Numbered from the stretch's first letter, positions 53,043-62,045 are shown. The stretch: DNA of 64,000 bases from Hexactinellida sp. DTS-2022 (GCA_028753945.1 JAPNXP010000017.1:1550001-1614000), one strand, 5' to 3'. Notes: generated by a model from the letters alone, not told the origin. Made by a program: numbers and translations.

Positions 53043-55062
53043 ATTAGTTAGTTAGTTAATTAGTTAGTTAGTTTGTTAGAAATTGCTTTGAAATTGTTCT
53101 AATTTAAATAATTATACTGTATGGCACGATCCTGTACAGATTGACATGTATTTGGAACTTGTAAAAATATACTTTAAGATCCCTGCTCTTGTAACCCAAT
53201 CCTTTAGGCCTTACTAATTCCCTAATTTTAATATAATTAATATTGCATCATCCGATATCTTAACAATATGTATAACTATAAAAGATAATTACTGTACACT
53301 AATTATTGTTTGGAATTATGGCGACACGTGTGGAAGAGCTGCTGGGGATTGATAAGTTAGAAATAAAGCTAGCGGCTCTGGTTAGCCACGTGCAACGAGA
53401 GAAAGAGAGCGTGAGTAGCAACTTCCAACAGCTACACAGTATACTAGCACTAAGAGAATACAACTTGATGCAAGAAATGGATGGGATAGTTGCACGAGCG
53501 AAAAGAGAGTTGGCAGAGAAAAGAGAGACCCTCAAGGAACTGGACACAGCCAGGGAAGGCCTAGAGAGAGATCTGACCAAGAACAAACTAACTGATGTGC
53601 TCGAGAAGAATCTCCGTACGCTGGAAGATAAGATCGGAGAGGAGGTATCAAGGGGTGTGAGTGTGGGGTGGGTAGAGTTGGAATGGAATAGGGAACAGCT
53701 GGAACAGTCAGTTAATGAAGTGTGTAAGGTTGTGACTCTGAAGGAGAGACCTTTCAAATCTGAGGACTATGCTCTGAAACTGCTTCCTGTCTGGTCCCGT
53801 GAAGGGACAGGGCCTGGCGAGATTAAGGATCCGTTTCAGATAGCAATTGATGCTGCGACACTTAATATATTCGTGATTGATTCGAAAGCTAACATAATTC
53901 AGGTATTTAACGAAAATGGCAAACATCTTCACCAAATTCCAACCTCGCCTTTTCCCATTGGAATAGCTTTGACTGAAGAATTCATTTTCGTGTCAACTAA
54001 AAAAGAAATAACAAAAATTAAAAAGTCTAATGATACACCAGTTGGGTCTGTTGAAACAGAGAATGAAGTTTGGGGCATCGACATTAATAAAAATAACACG
54101 AATGTTTACGGATGCGAGAATTTTAAATTATCAGTCATTGTGTTTGATGATAATCTCAATTTCGTGAGTAGAATAACTCTCAAATCCCCCCACGTTAAGA
54201 CTAACACGAAGACTCACAGCATCAAACTATACAAGGACAGCATGTACGTTATGTTCGGCGGGTACCCCCCTTTCCATCTACAGATATTCTCTCTAGAAGG
54301 AGAGCTAATAAGGAGTCTCATTCCGGAAAACGAGATCGAGTGGAGTTATTTCTTCGCAGTTGACCAATTGGGGAATATCATAGTAGCAGACTGGAGTAGG
54401 GGAGGTAACCAAATTAAAGTTTTCAGCAATAAAGGAGAGTCGCTACATACCATAAGCGATAATATGTTACCAGGAGGCCAGAAGTTCGATCTTCCGCGTG
54501 GAATAGCAGTCGATAGCCGCAATAATATTATTATAGCGCAGAAGAACAGGAAATGCTGTCTTCAAGCCTTTTGACTTAAAATGCAATTTATTTAATATAT
54601 ATTTATATAATAAGTGTTATTTTAGAAAATATGCTCATTGCCACCTTAAATTGAGTTTTTTAAGTTTACAAGCGTTTATTTTCAAATTCTATACAGTCGA
54701 ATTCCGTTTTTCTAAACAATTATTCGCATGGAATTAAACTAAAAAATATCCTATAGTTAGAATAAACCGATTGAAAATAACACTAAATTGGAATTTCCTA
54801 CAAATTTGCAATAAATAGTTAGTTAGAAAAACCGGTTTCACTGTACTCTATAAATCTGTAGATCGAGCACTCCAGTGAGTGGGGTGGGCACTTGGAGCTG
54901 GAAGCTCTCTCCCAGACTCTGTCTGCACGAATTGATGTCTACCAAGCGAGCGGACACACTCAAACATTCGGAGACTGTTTCCACCCGCCTCCTCTCCTCC
55001 TCTCCTACCACAAACACCAGTACCATCTGGGGGAGCATTACAACTCGCTTACCAAGAAATAG
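51878..55062 (+). CDS. OTUD6B: OTU deubiquitinase OTUD6B, 3 exons, hosting a nested gene
   Basis: Exons 51878-52301, 52602-52774 and 54862-55062 join in phase to about 265 residues. OTUD6B is a cysteine-protease deubiquitinase linked to translation and proteasome regulation. Exon 1 encodes the coiled, charged N-terminus (RQRLEVKQLQSEIQVMKKQV, SRAQKRREDKEARAGRI). Exon 2 starts the OTU domain with the catalytic Asp-Gly-x-Cys (PDGDCMYSSL). Exon 3 has EWGGHLELEALSQTL, matching WGGqLELrALSh of the family, and the catalytic His in LGEHYNSL, then stops. Intron 1 holds a (TTTG/TTGA)n tract (about 52336-52412). Intron 2 is 2,087 bp, far longer than its neighbours, and contains (TTAG)n tracts, two MITEs and the complete NHL protein 3 gene on the same strand. 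Confidence 0.9.
52775..53075. repeat. (TTAG)n microsatellite interrupted by a MITE
   Basis: GTTAGTTAGTTAG tracts lie on both sides (52778-52830 and about 52999-53075) of a TIR element. They probably form one tetranucleotide array split by the insertion. Confidence 0.8.
52835..52998. repeat. MITE, CAGTTGAAACCGG family (OTUD6B intron 2)
   Basis: The ends TACAGTTGAAACCGGATATTTTTAA and TTAAAAATATCCGGTTTCAACTGTA are perfect inverted repeats. Related elements are at 54692-54845 and 56744-56931. Confidence 0.9.
53318..54574 (+). CDS. Coiled-coil/NHL-repeat protein 3, nested in OTUD6B intron
   Basis: A single exon of 418 residues from the ATG at 53318. The helical N-terminus (about 10-135; LALREYNLMQEMDGIVARAKRE) is followed by NHL-type blades: IAIDAATLNIFVIDSKANIIQVFNENGK across two strands, a central YPPFHLQIFSLEGELIRSL, and a last blade DLPRGIAVDSRNNIIIAQ, ending CCLQAF. 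It shares layout, the central FPLQ-type motif and the LQA(F/Y) end with the proteins at 23032 and 45856. RING and B-box are absent. It lies wholly within intron 2 of OTUD6B in the same orientation, so it needs its own promoter, or transcripts that avoid the host splice. Confidence 0.88.
   Translation: MATRVEELLGIDKLEIKLAALVSHVQREKESVSSNFQQLHSILALREYNLMQEMDGIVARAKRELAEKRETLKELDTAREGLERDLTKNKLTDVLEKNLRTLEDKIGEEVSRGVSVGWVELEWNREQLEQSVNEVCKVVTLKERPFKSEDYALKLLPVWSREGTGPGEIKDPFQIAIDAATLNIFVIDSKANIIQVFNENGKHLHQIPTSPFPIGIALTEEFIFVSTKKEITKIKKSNDTPVGSVETENEVWGIDINKNNTNVYGCENFKLSVIVFDDNLNFVSRITLKSPHVKTNTKTHSIKLYKDSMYVMFGGYPPFHLQIFSLEGELIRSLIPENEIEWSYFFAVDQLGNIIVADWSRGGNQIKVFSNKGESLHTISDNMLPGGQKFDLPRGIAVDSRNNIIIAQKNRKCCLQAF
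54692..54845. repeat. MITE, CAGTTGAAACCGG family
   Basis: The left end TACAGTCGAATTCCGTTTTTCTAA and the right end TTAGAAAAACCGGTTTCACTGTA are inverted. It ends 16 bp before OTUD6B exon 3, so it borders the acceptor and probably covers the branch-point region. Confidence 0.8.
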
Positions 55063-55307
55063 GAACACACCCTCTACAATATTATATTGTAGTTTTAGTT
55101 TGAACACATTCAATACATAATATTATATTTTTTTCGATTTATAGTGTTTTTAAACAAATTGCAACAATTTAAGACTTGTGCTTATTTATACGAATGTTAA
55201 CTTGACTAATCAACTCGCACTCAGTATACTTTGGAGAAAATATTAATCTCACCTCTTTTAATATAATACAGATACTGAAATTGAATGCTAACAAGTTGAA
55301 TATGACA

Positions 55308-56113
55308 TCAAATAGAAGCTAGTTTGTACTTGTCTCTTAGCACGGCTACTGTCCTATCCATAGCACACCCGGGTCGTATTATCTGATAGCTCCCTGGTAC
55401 AGACAGATCCACCACTGTAGACCCCTCGTTAGAACCTGTGCCGACTCTCCCTGCGTCTATAATTAGGTCCAGTTTATCCCACAGTCCCTGGAAGTCCTCT
55501 ACGCGCGTGCTGCTCGCCTGGGAGCTGTAGTTAGCGCTCGTAAGGGCCAGTGGACTGCTGCACTTGAGTGCGAGGTCCTGTATAAATGGGAAGTTAGGTA
55601 TGCGCACTCCCACCTTGCTGTGGGTGGGGTTAAGATCCGGGTTGAGCTCTGGTGTCCGTTCGAACACGAGCGTAACCGGGCCCGGGAGTAGCTCTCCCAG
55701 CAGCTCTGTTTCTACCGTCACTCTGCAGAGGAGACCGATGCTGGCAACCGAAGGCACACACACAGCAAGAGGCTTTATTTCTGCCCGACCTATGGAATAT
55801 GGGAGAATAATACGTGGAGATATTATAACACGAGTTAGTATAGTTAAGAGTTACCCTTTAGCTCGTATATATTCTTAACAGCTGTGCTTATAGACGCGAG
55901 ACATGCGATCCCGTATATAGTGTCGGTCGGCACACCGATTAACCCGCCGTCTTCCAGGACCCTAGCGGCCTCTGTCACAGCTGTTTCGTACTCCCTGCTG
56001 TCGCTTGACACTCCGGCGATACTCAATATCCTAATCAAGGGCTGGGCAACGAAATCTGCCATCGTTCTTGATTTGTTTAGTAATGTTACAAATCTCTGAA
56101 TGCTCTTGAGCAT
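55308..56113 (-). CDS. YRDC: YRDC threonylcarbamoyl-AMP synthase, 2 exons
   Basis: Exons 56113-55855 and 55789-55308 give 246 residues (human 279). YRDC/Sua5 makes threonylcarbamoyl-AMP from threonine, bicarbonate and ATP for the t6A modification of ANN-decoding tRNAs. The Sua5/YrdC core begins at EAARVLEDGGLIGVPTDTIYGI. The KGRAEIKPLAVCV motif spans the splice junction. It continues with LLPGPVTLVFER, VGVRIPNF, PLALTSANYSSQAS and IRPGCA near the end. The first 17 residues (MLKSIQRFVTLLNKSR) are basic and amphipathic and could target mitochondria. An internal Met at 56062 would give a cytosolic form, as known for YRDC (inference). It converges on OTUD6B and diverges from DGAT1. Confidence 0.95.
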
Positions 56114-56430
56114 TAGTTTCTATAGCTTGTTCTGTATTACAAATATTGATATGATATAACTAGACTCTGTCAATACTAACATTGGTAATATTAATTAATT
56201 AACACGATTTTGCTTCCATATTTAAGACGCCTATTAATACGGCACTTTCTATATTTAATTTCTGAAATAAGCGAAGTTAAATATTCTTATTCCTATCCAA
56301 CCTCAATTAATATTACCGCTAATGAGTAGATAATAAATATAGTTTTTTCTGGCGGTTGATATTTGTAAATCCATAACTTCTCCTATACAGTGCTCAATTG
56401 TTATTCCCCGCTGCTGATTAGAGCGTTATT
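56114..56430. promoter_or_regulatory. Divergent YRDC/DGAT1 promoter region
   Basis: 317 bp separate the two start codons, so both promoters must lie here. AT-rich with no clear core element. Confidence 0.5.
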
Positions 56431-59400
56431 ATGAGCAGAGAGTGTACACAGACCGTGACCATGCAGGACACAAGGTACAGAGCATCGCTAACCACCCAGG
56501 CTACGAATATTGCGAACAAAAGGAGCAGATTCACACGACAAGAATCCTTAATGAAGCTCATCAAACCGTGAGAATCAATTTATATAATATCTAATAGCCC
56601 TTTTAATTCACGTAACATACACTGTATGTAGGTGCCACTATGCGGCTGAGTCTCTTCTCTCCGCGCAGAATCGATTCGAGATGAACTACAGGGGAGTTGT
56701 CACCTGGGTCATTATTATTCTGGTGAGACTTCATGCTCATACGTACAGTTGAAACCGGTTTTTTCTAACCAATTCTTTGCATGGAAATATAAGTAAGATA
56801 AATACGATAGTTAGATAAACCGATTGAAAATAAAACAAAATTTGAATTTCTTACACATTTCGAATAAATAGTTAGAAAAAACCGATTAGTAAGAAAATCC
56901 CGGTGTTAGAAAAAAACTGGTTTCGACTGTATGTTTTATACTTCTCTTTTAGTTCTGTTCAAATGTCAAAAATGCGTTTAGCAACATTGCAAAGTGAGTT
57001 ATTAGGATAACTAACTACATACGATTATATTAATAACCATTCACCAATGTGCTACTAGATACGGTATCCGTGTGCGGCCTCTGGGAGTGTTCACCTGGTT
57101 TGTGGAGTTTTTAATGGACCCCTACAACTGGCCATGCATTGGTCTGATACTTGGTATGTCAATAAAGTGCAATTAATATATGTTTATATAATTTCATATT
57201 TATTTTCTATTGCTTAGCCTACCCTATTTTTGTGTGTGCTGTGTTACAAGTGGAGAAGCTTCTATATAAGGTTTGTGCATTAAATACAATAGAATATATA
57301 TGATGCACTTTCTGTGTAGAAACGGATTACCACTAAAGTTGGGATTTCTCTCCACGCAATTAATTTCAGTCTAATACTCGGACTCCCAGCTGGCGTTCTT
57401 TTCAGCATACAGCATTCTCCAGGTAGGCAGTTGTACTGTACATATACGGCACTTACCGTATTAACCAGAATAAGCGCCTCGAGCTTATTGATTCGTGGGC
57501 CAAATTAGCATCATTTTTTTTTAAATCTAGAAAATAATATTTAGGTGGATTATAATGGTTCTCAGAAACAGTAAACAAACCGATATTTCATAAATTATTT
57601 AATTAGTTTTCAACTAATGGGTATTAATTTTATCATGCATGTAATTTTTTTGACCCAGCGCTTATTCAGGGAAATACGGTAATACCGAATTAATCCCTAT
57701 CTTCCTATTACAATATATATTTATGTTCTTAGTCGCTTCCTTCCTTATCCTCCTCGCCTACTCCATTATGTGGCTGAAGATGATTTCCTACGCAGAGGTT
57801 AATCACTGGGAAAGAGAGCTGCTGCCGTATAGGGAGACTGGGAACACTTCAAGAATATGTTAGTGCCTATTATAGTTGTATACACGTATGTCGGTAATTC
57901 CAATGCACCTATTACGTAGTGAAGAATGAGAGCACCAAGGAGCCGCTAGTAACATATCCCAACAACCTTAACTACAGAGGTATGCTATTAACATATACAG
58001 TACAGTGTATGTATTGTATAATATACTGTGCTATTAGATATAACGTACTTCGTGTTTGTTCCTACTCTCTGCTACGAACTGAACTTCCCAAGAACTGAGA
58101 AGATTCGGATAGGATTCATGTTGAGACGATTTGCAGAGTTTATTCTTCTTTTCCAACTTCTCATATTCCTCATACAACAGGTACAATGAGCTTATAGTCT
58201 TATGGTCCGTTCGTACGCAAAGTTATAGGAAATAGACACCCCCTCCTTATGTCACGCTTTTAACCTGTTTGTTGTACGTATAAAAACGATGGTCTGTCAC
58301 ACATTGGTGACCCCTTCCCCCTTGGAAGCGTTACGTAACGTTTGAACGCCCCTTACTATTACCAACTTAACCGGATTACATAGCCATCGTTATAATCTTT
58401 CTTATGAACACAATTATGTAATACGAGTATATAATAGAACATGGACAGTTGTATCAATTCATTATCCTATAATTATTCTATAACTTTTAATATTAATTTG
58501 TTATTGTAGTGGTTGGCACCAGGGATAGAGAGTTCTATGAAACCGCTCAGGGTGAGTTGAGTGTAGCTTACAATAGAGACTGTATTAACTGTATTAACTG
58601 TATTAACTGTATTAATTGTATTAACTGTATTAATTGTATTAACTGTATTTCTGTGCTAGGATATGGAACTGGCTCAGCTTATAGAGCGAGTATTCAGCTT
58701 AGCGGTAAGTATACTGTTAGTTAGTAAGCTAGCTAAGTGTTTAACGGCTTATATAACTAATTAGATCCCTAACCATCTGATCTGGTTGATAATGTTCTAC
58801 GGATTCTTCCATTGCTTCTTCAACTTCTTAGCCGAAGCGACAAGATTCGCTGATCGACAATTCTACAGAGATTGGTGGTTAGTTCCTCTCTATTCATCTC
58901 AATGTACAGTCAGGTTATGTCTTACAATTACGTACACAATAACCGAGTGATTAACTAGGAATGCGCAAACAATTCGCTCTTTCTGGACTCTATGGAATGT
59001 GCCGACACACAGATGGCTACTGAGGTATACAGACATATATCAAATGTATTGGTAGTGCCTATATGCTTATAATCTATTCTATAGACATGTGTACAAACCA
59101 ATGCTCGCCCAGGGGTACTCTAAGACTACTGCATTTTTCTTCGTGTTCCTCCTATCGAGTTTTTTCCATGAGGTAAGGGACATTGTTAACTAATGGATTA
59201 ATCTCTTGTAATATGAATTGAATACAGTAAAAACTCGTTAGTACGAAAACCAGGGGACCGTAAATATGTGTTCGCCTTATCCGGAATTCGTATTAACCAA
59301 TATCATTTGTATTGAAAAGGCATTGAAGGGGACTCAAATAGTGTTCGTATTGCCTGTTCGTACAAACGAGGTTCTACTGTAATTAATTAAATTTATTAAA

Positions 59401-59906
59401 TTTAGTTTCTGGTGAGCATACCCTTGAGGATGCTGCGACTATGGGCGTTCATTGGGATGCTAATTCAGGTGAGAAATAACTAGTGCAGTAAATCTTAGTA
59501 TTTGTTAATAGAGCATCCTTATATGTAGACGGTCTATAAAGCCCATACAAACTAAGCTAAAAATTTGTAGACCGTCTATAAATTTTGTAGACCAAAAGCC
59601 CCTGCCGTCTAAGGGTAATACTATTTTATATGTAAGAAAACCTGGTCTAGAAATAGACGGTCTACATGTAAGTTATTTCTTGTTGAGATTACATGTTTTA
59701 ATCCGAAACTTTCCAACAAAAATCATAGATAAATCAACCAACAAACAATATATAATTTATCATTACACATACGTTAGGTCCCGTTTTCGATGATTACAGA
59801 GAAGTTTTTCAAAGGGGACTATGGTAACGGAGCTATGTGGCTCTCAATCATCCTAGGACAGCCGGCCATAATACTGATGTACGTACATGATTATTTCTAC
59901 ACTTAA
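56431..59906 (+). CDS. DGAT1: Diacylglycerol O-acyltransferase 1, 16 exons
   Basis: Exons: 56431-56567, 56632-56722, 56953-56993, 57059-57153, 57218-57270, 57320-57422, 57733-57858, 57920-57979, 58038-58180, 58510-58551, 58660-58704, 58765-58877, 58959-59024, 59085-59172, 59406-59468, 59778-59906. All junctions are GT..AG with consistent phase, giving 464 residues (human 488). DGAT1 is an ER MBOAT enzyme that makes triacylglycerol from diacylglycerol and acyl-CoA. Diagnostic segments are [47 protein letters not shown], the FYRDWWN acyl-CoA motif (split between exons 12 and 13), the catalytic His in SSFFHE (exon 14), [12 protein letters not shown], and [13 protein letters not shown]. Introns range from 49 to 330 bp; the larger ones hold repeat elements. 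Confidence 0.96.
56744..56931. repeat. MITE in DGAT1 intron 2
   Basis: TACAGTTGAAACCGGTTTTTTCTAA at the left pairs with TTAGAAAAAAACTGGTTTCGACTGTA at the right. CAGTTGAAACCGG family. Confidence 0.85.
57454..57682. repeat. MITE in DGAT1 intron 6, TACCGTATT family
   Basis: TACCGTATTAACCAGAATAAGCGC at the left and GCGCTTATTCAGGGAAATACGGTA at the right are imperfect inverted repeats. The element takes up most of the 310-bp intron. Confidence 0.8.
58207..58360 (+). repeat. Dispersed element with TTACGTAAC end, copy 2 (DGAT1 intron 9)
   Basis: Shares an ordered series of blocks with FBXW7 intron 4 (11405-11565): TATGTCACGCTTTT, ATGGTCTGTCACA, GAAGCGTTACGTAACGTTTG. Confidence 0.65.
58581..58649. 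repeat. 9-bp tandem repeat in DGAT1 intron 10
   Basis: About 7.5 tandem units of TGTATTAAC (two with T for C) make up most of the intron and stop about 10 bp before the exon 11 acceptor. Confidence 0.9.
59223..59381. repeat. MITE in DGAT1 intron 14, CGTTAGTACGAAC family
   Basis: The left end TACAGTAAAAACTCGTTAGTACGAA and the right end TTCGTACAAACGAGGTTCTACTGTA are inverted. The interior AAGGCATTGAAGGGGACT and GGAATTCGTATTAACCAA match the other members. Confidence 0.85.
59518..59666 (+). repeat. Intronic repeat, GTAGACCGTCTA family, copy 2 (DGAT1 intron 15)
   Basis: TATGTAGACGGTCTATAAA at the left end and AGACGGTCTACATGTAA at the right end, with an internal TTGTAGACCGTCTATAAA. Related to the inverted copy in CHMP4 intron 4. 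Confidence 0.7.
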
Positions 59907-60196
59907 GCTTGTACTCTATTTGTATATAAGGAGATTTTATTCTATTGCGAGATTCTTTTAATAGTGGTGCTAGTTTTCTATATTTTGTTGAGTGTTTTAT
60001 TCTACTTTTTGAAATTGGAAATTGTAAGATTTATCATTTGACATATACGTATACTACATTGATATTTTGTATTCTATTGGAAATTTTGAGCTGAACATTA
60101 TTAAAGTTGATTTATTCTATACTTTCTAAAAACCTAACTTATTTGTTAAAAATAACTGACAAAACCTAAAGAGTTCAATACAAGAATGTAATAAAG

Positions 60197-61537
60197 TTAT
60201 ATGCTATATCCTGTTATGACGTCACTGCTATCCTCCACGCTTTTCTCCCCACTCAGCACTTGGCTTATAGCAGCCACGTTATGCGCCAATAGGTAGCTCA
60301 GTGAGAGTATTCTATCGTACCAAAAGGTGTTAACCCCACTAGGAGTTGTCAGGTTCGAATTAGGAATGAATCGATCGTGTGTAGTTGCCGTATCTTCGGT
60401 TTTCTCTTTCAGAAAAGAATCCAAGTTTTCAATAACACAGGCGCATTTCCAATTGGGTATCCTCTCTGCCCAGTACACATCTGACGTTAAACTGTCTCCG
60501 ACGTACAAAACAGTAGGGTTTTCTTTCTGACTGAACTTTTCTAGGAACTTTACCAAATGTTCGATATTTCCTTGGCTGTACACGCCCCCACTCTCTATAG
60601 CGTCAGTTTCTACCTTATCACTGTCTGTTTTAGAAAGCTTGTACAATTTCTGTCCGATTATTCGAAAATATTTCGGCTTCCTTGCCTGTGCAAGCACAAC
60701 TGTAAACAGGTCTCTCCACTCCTCTCCGTATACTATTTTTAGTACAGAATTTGCATAGGCGTAGTTAGAAGTTGTGAGTAGAAACACACATTTCCCTTTT
60801 GACTTTAGTGCTTTTAATGAATCGATTGTTTCCTTCGCTATCTTCTTGACGTACTTGTCGGAATTGTTTAAACACCACGTAAAAAATGATATTTTACCGT
60901 CATGAATATCTCTGTATAAACATGAATAAGACCTCGCAATGTTCCTGTAGAAATTGTTATATTGCTCTCTCATAGTTTCAACTTTAGAGTCCTTAACTGA
61001 CTCAACGAGACACGAGAACACGCCGGCACCTGGAGTACCGAATTCAGTGTCTATTATATAATACTTTCCCGAGGTATGCTCATCTACATGCATGTTTGGA
61101 TCTGGGAGATTTCCTTTGATATATTCTTTGAAAACTCTATCCCATTCACTCCAAGGCCCCTCCCCATACAATTCGATACGTGTCTCTTTAGGTAAATACG
61201 TGAGTCCGTAGAATGCTTGTGTTATAACTCCGGATTTATCAGCTTGGAGAACATACCCCCTGTCCACATCTATAATCACTCCTCTGAAGAACATATGCTT
61301 TATCTCTGCATAGGGACAGAATAGCTCCTTTGGTATGGAACAATTTTGTTCCATATACTCCTGTATGCCCTCGTAAATAGCCTCCATTTGATAATCCAAA
61401 TGGTACTCGAGGAGTGTGTGGTCCATGTCGAATCCGAATGCATCGAAATCAGATGGGTTTAAGGAAAGTTTGGTTCGCTTAACATTCGGGGGATCTTCAA
61501 GTGAACGGGTTATTCGTGTATTAAGTTTAGCACACAT
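60197..61537 (-). CDS. NT5DC1: NT5DC1-like HAD-family 5'-nucleotidase domain protein
   Basis: A single exon of 446 residues (human NT5DC1 455). It belongs to the cytosolic purine-nucleotidase (NT5C2-like) branch of the HAD superfamily. Motif I is FGFDMDHTLLEY, with the Asp pair at 37 and 39. The cap insertion follows, with the LDxxxG-like IIDVDRGYVLQADKSG. Motif II is VFLLTTSNY. The late motif is LYVGDSLTSDVYW. The length and the lack of the acidic C-terminal tail of NT5C2 favour NT5DC1. The physiological substrate of NT5DC1 is not established. It converges on DGAT1 (290 bp apart) and lies 160 bp downstream of the thioredoxin gene on the same strand. Confidence 0.9.
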   Translation of the reverse strand: MCAKLNTRITRSLEDPPNVKRTKLSLNPSDFDAFGFDMDHTLLEYHLDYQMEAIYEGIQEYMEQNCSIPKELFCPYAEIKHMFFRGVIIDVDRGYVLQADKSGVITQAFYGLTYLPKETRIELYGEGPWSEWDRVFKEYIKGNLPDPNMHVDEHTSGKYYIIDTEFGTPGAGVFSCLVESVKDSKVETMREQYNNFYRNIARSYSCLYRDIHDGKISFFTWCLNNSDKYVKKIAKETIDSLKALKSKGKCVFLLTTSNYAYANSVLKIVYGEEWRDLFTVVLAQARKPKYFRIIGQKLYKLSKTDSDKVETDAIESGGVYSQGNIEHLVKFLEKFSQKENPTVLYVGDSLTSDVYWAERIPNWKCACVIENLDSFLKEKTEDTATTHDRFIPNSNLTTPSGVNTFWYDRILSLSYLLAHNVAAISQVLSGEKSVEDSSDVITGYSI

Positions 61538-61697
61538 CTAAATCTGAGATAATCGCAAGCTTTATTATTTATTTATTAAAATCTCGCTGTTAATACTAGT
61601 GGTATATGCCCTTATTGGTCCCAAGTTGAATCAGAAATAAGTTTGAATAACTTTATTTATTTATTCTAAAATTGAAATATACTACATAATTAAATAA

Positions 61698-62045
61698 TTA
61701 ATTAATTAATGAACAAAAAGCGCTATTTACATTGCATAATACTTCTGTAAGAGCATCACTCCTTGCTCCGTAGAAGGTGTGTATGTTCTTCCCTTTGTTT
61801 AGGACAATACAGGCTGGAATGACTTCGATTCCGTATTTCGATTTTATGTCCCTTCTGAGGTCAACGTTTACTTTGACAAACTTGAGCTCTGTAAACTCTT
61901 CATCCATCTCTTCGATTGCAGGTGTGAATAGTTGACAAGGGGTACACCAGTCAGCGTAGAAGTAAACAACAACAGGACTGTTTATCGATTCGAGTAGCGA
62001 GTTGAGCTCTTCCATGCTTGAAATTTCAAATGTAGTAGTAGACAT
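61698..62045 (-). CDS. Thioredoxin with WCTPC active site
   Basis: A single exon of 115 residues, the length of cytosolic thioredoxin. The fold elements are in order: FEISSMEELNSLL, VVVYFYADWCTPCQLF (active site Cys34 and Cys37), LKFVKVNVD, then the cis-Pro loop VIPACIVLNKG. The active site is CTPC instead of the canonical CGPC, and the cis-Pro is followed by Ala-Cys where Thr-Phe is common. CTPC variants are known in several thioredoxin-like proteins and shift the redox properties. No signal peptide is present. It could be a conventional thioredoxin or a specialised thioredoxin-like protein. Confidence 0.9.
   Translation of the reverse strand: MSTTTFEISSMEELNSLLESINSPVVVYFYADWCTPCQLFTPAIEEMDEEFTELKFVKVNVDLRRDIKSKYGIEVIPACIVLNKGKNIHTFYGARSDALTEVLCNVNSAFCSLIN

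Noticed and set aside
52778..53075. Telomere-like repeat
   Set aside because: The unit is TTAG (four bases), not TTAGGG or TTAGG, and the tract is intronic, so it is an ordinary microsatellite.
54838..55113. Minus-strand frame of about 90 residues that looked like a conserved C-terminal exon whose stop lay in a MITE end
   Set aside because: The plus strand of the same bases encodes the last OTUD6B exon (WGGHLELEAL.., LGEHYNSL) with a proper acceptor and phase. The minus-strand frame is its shadow.
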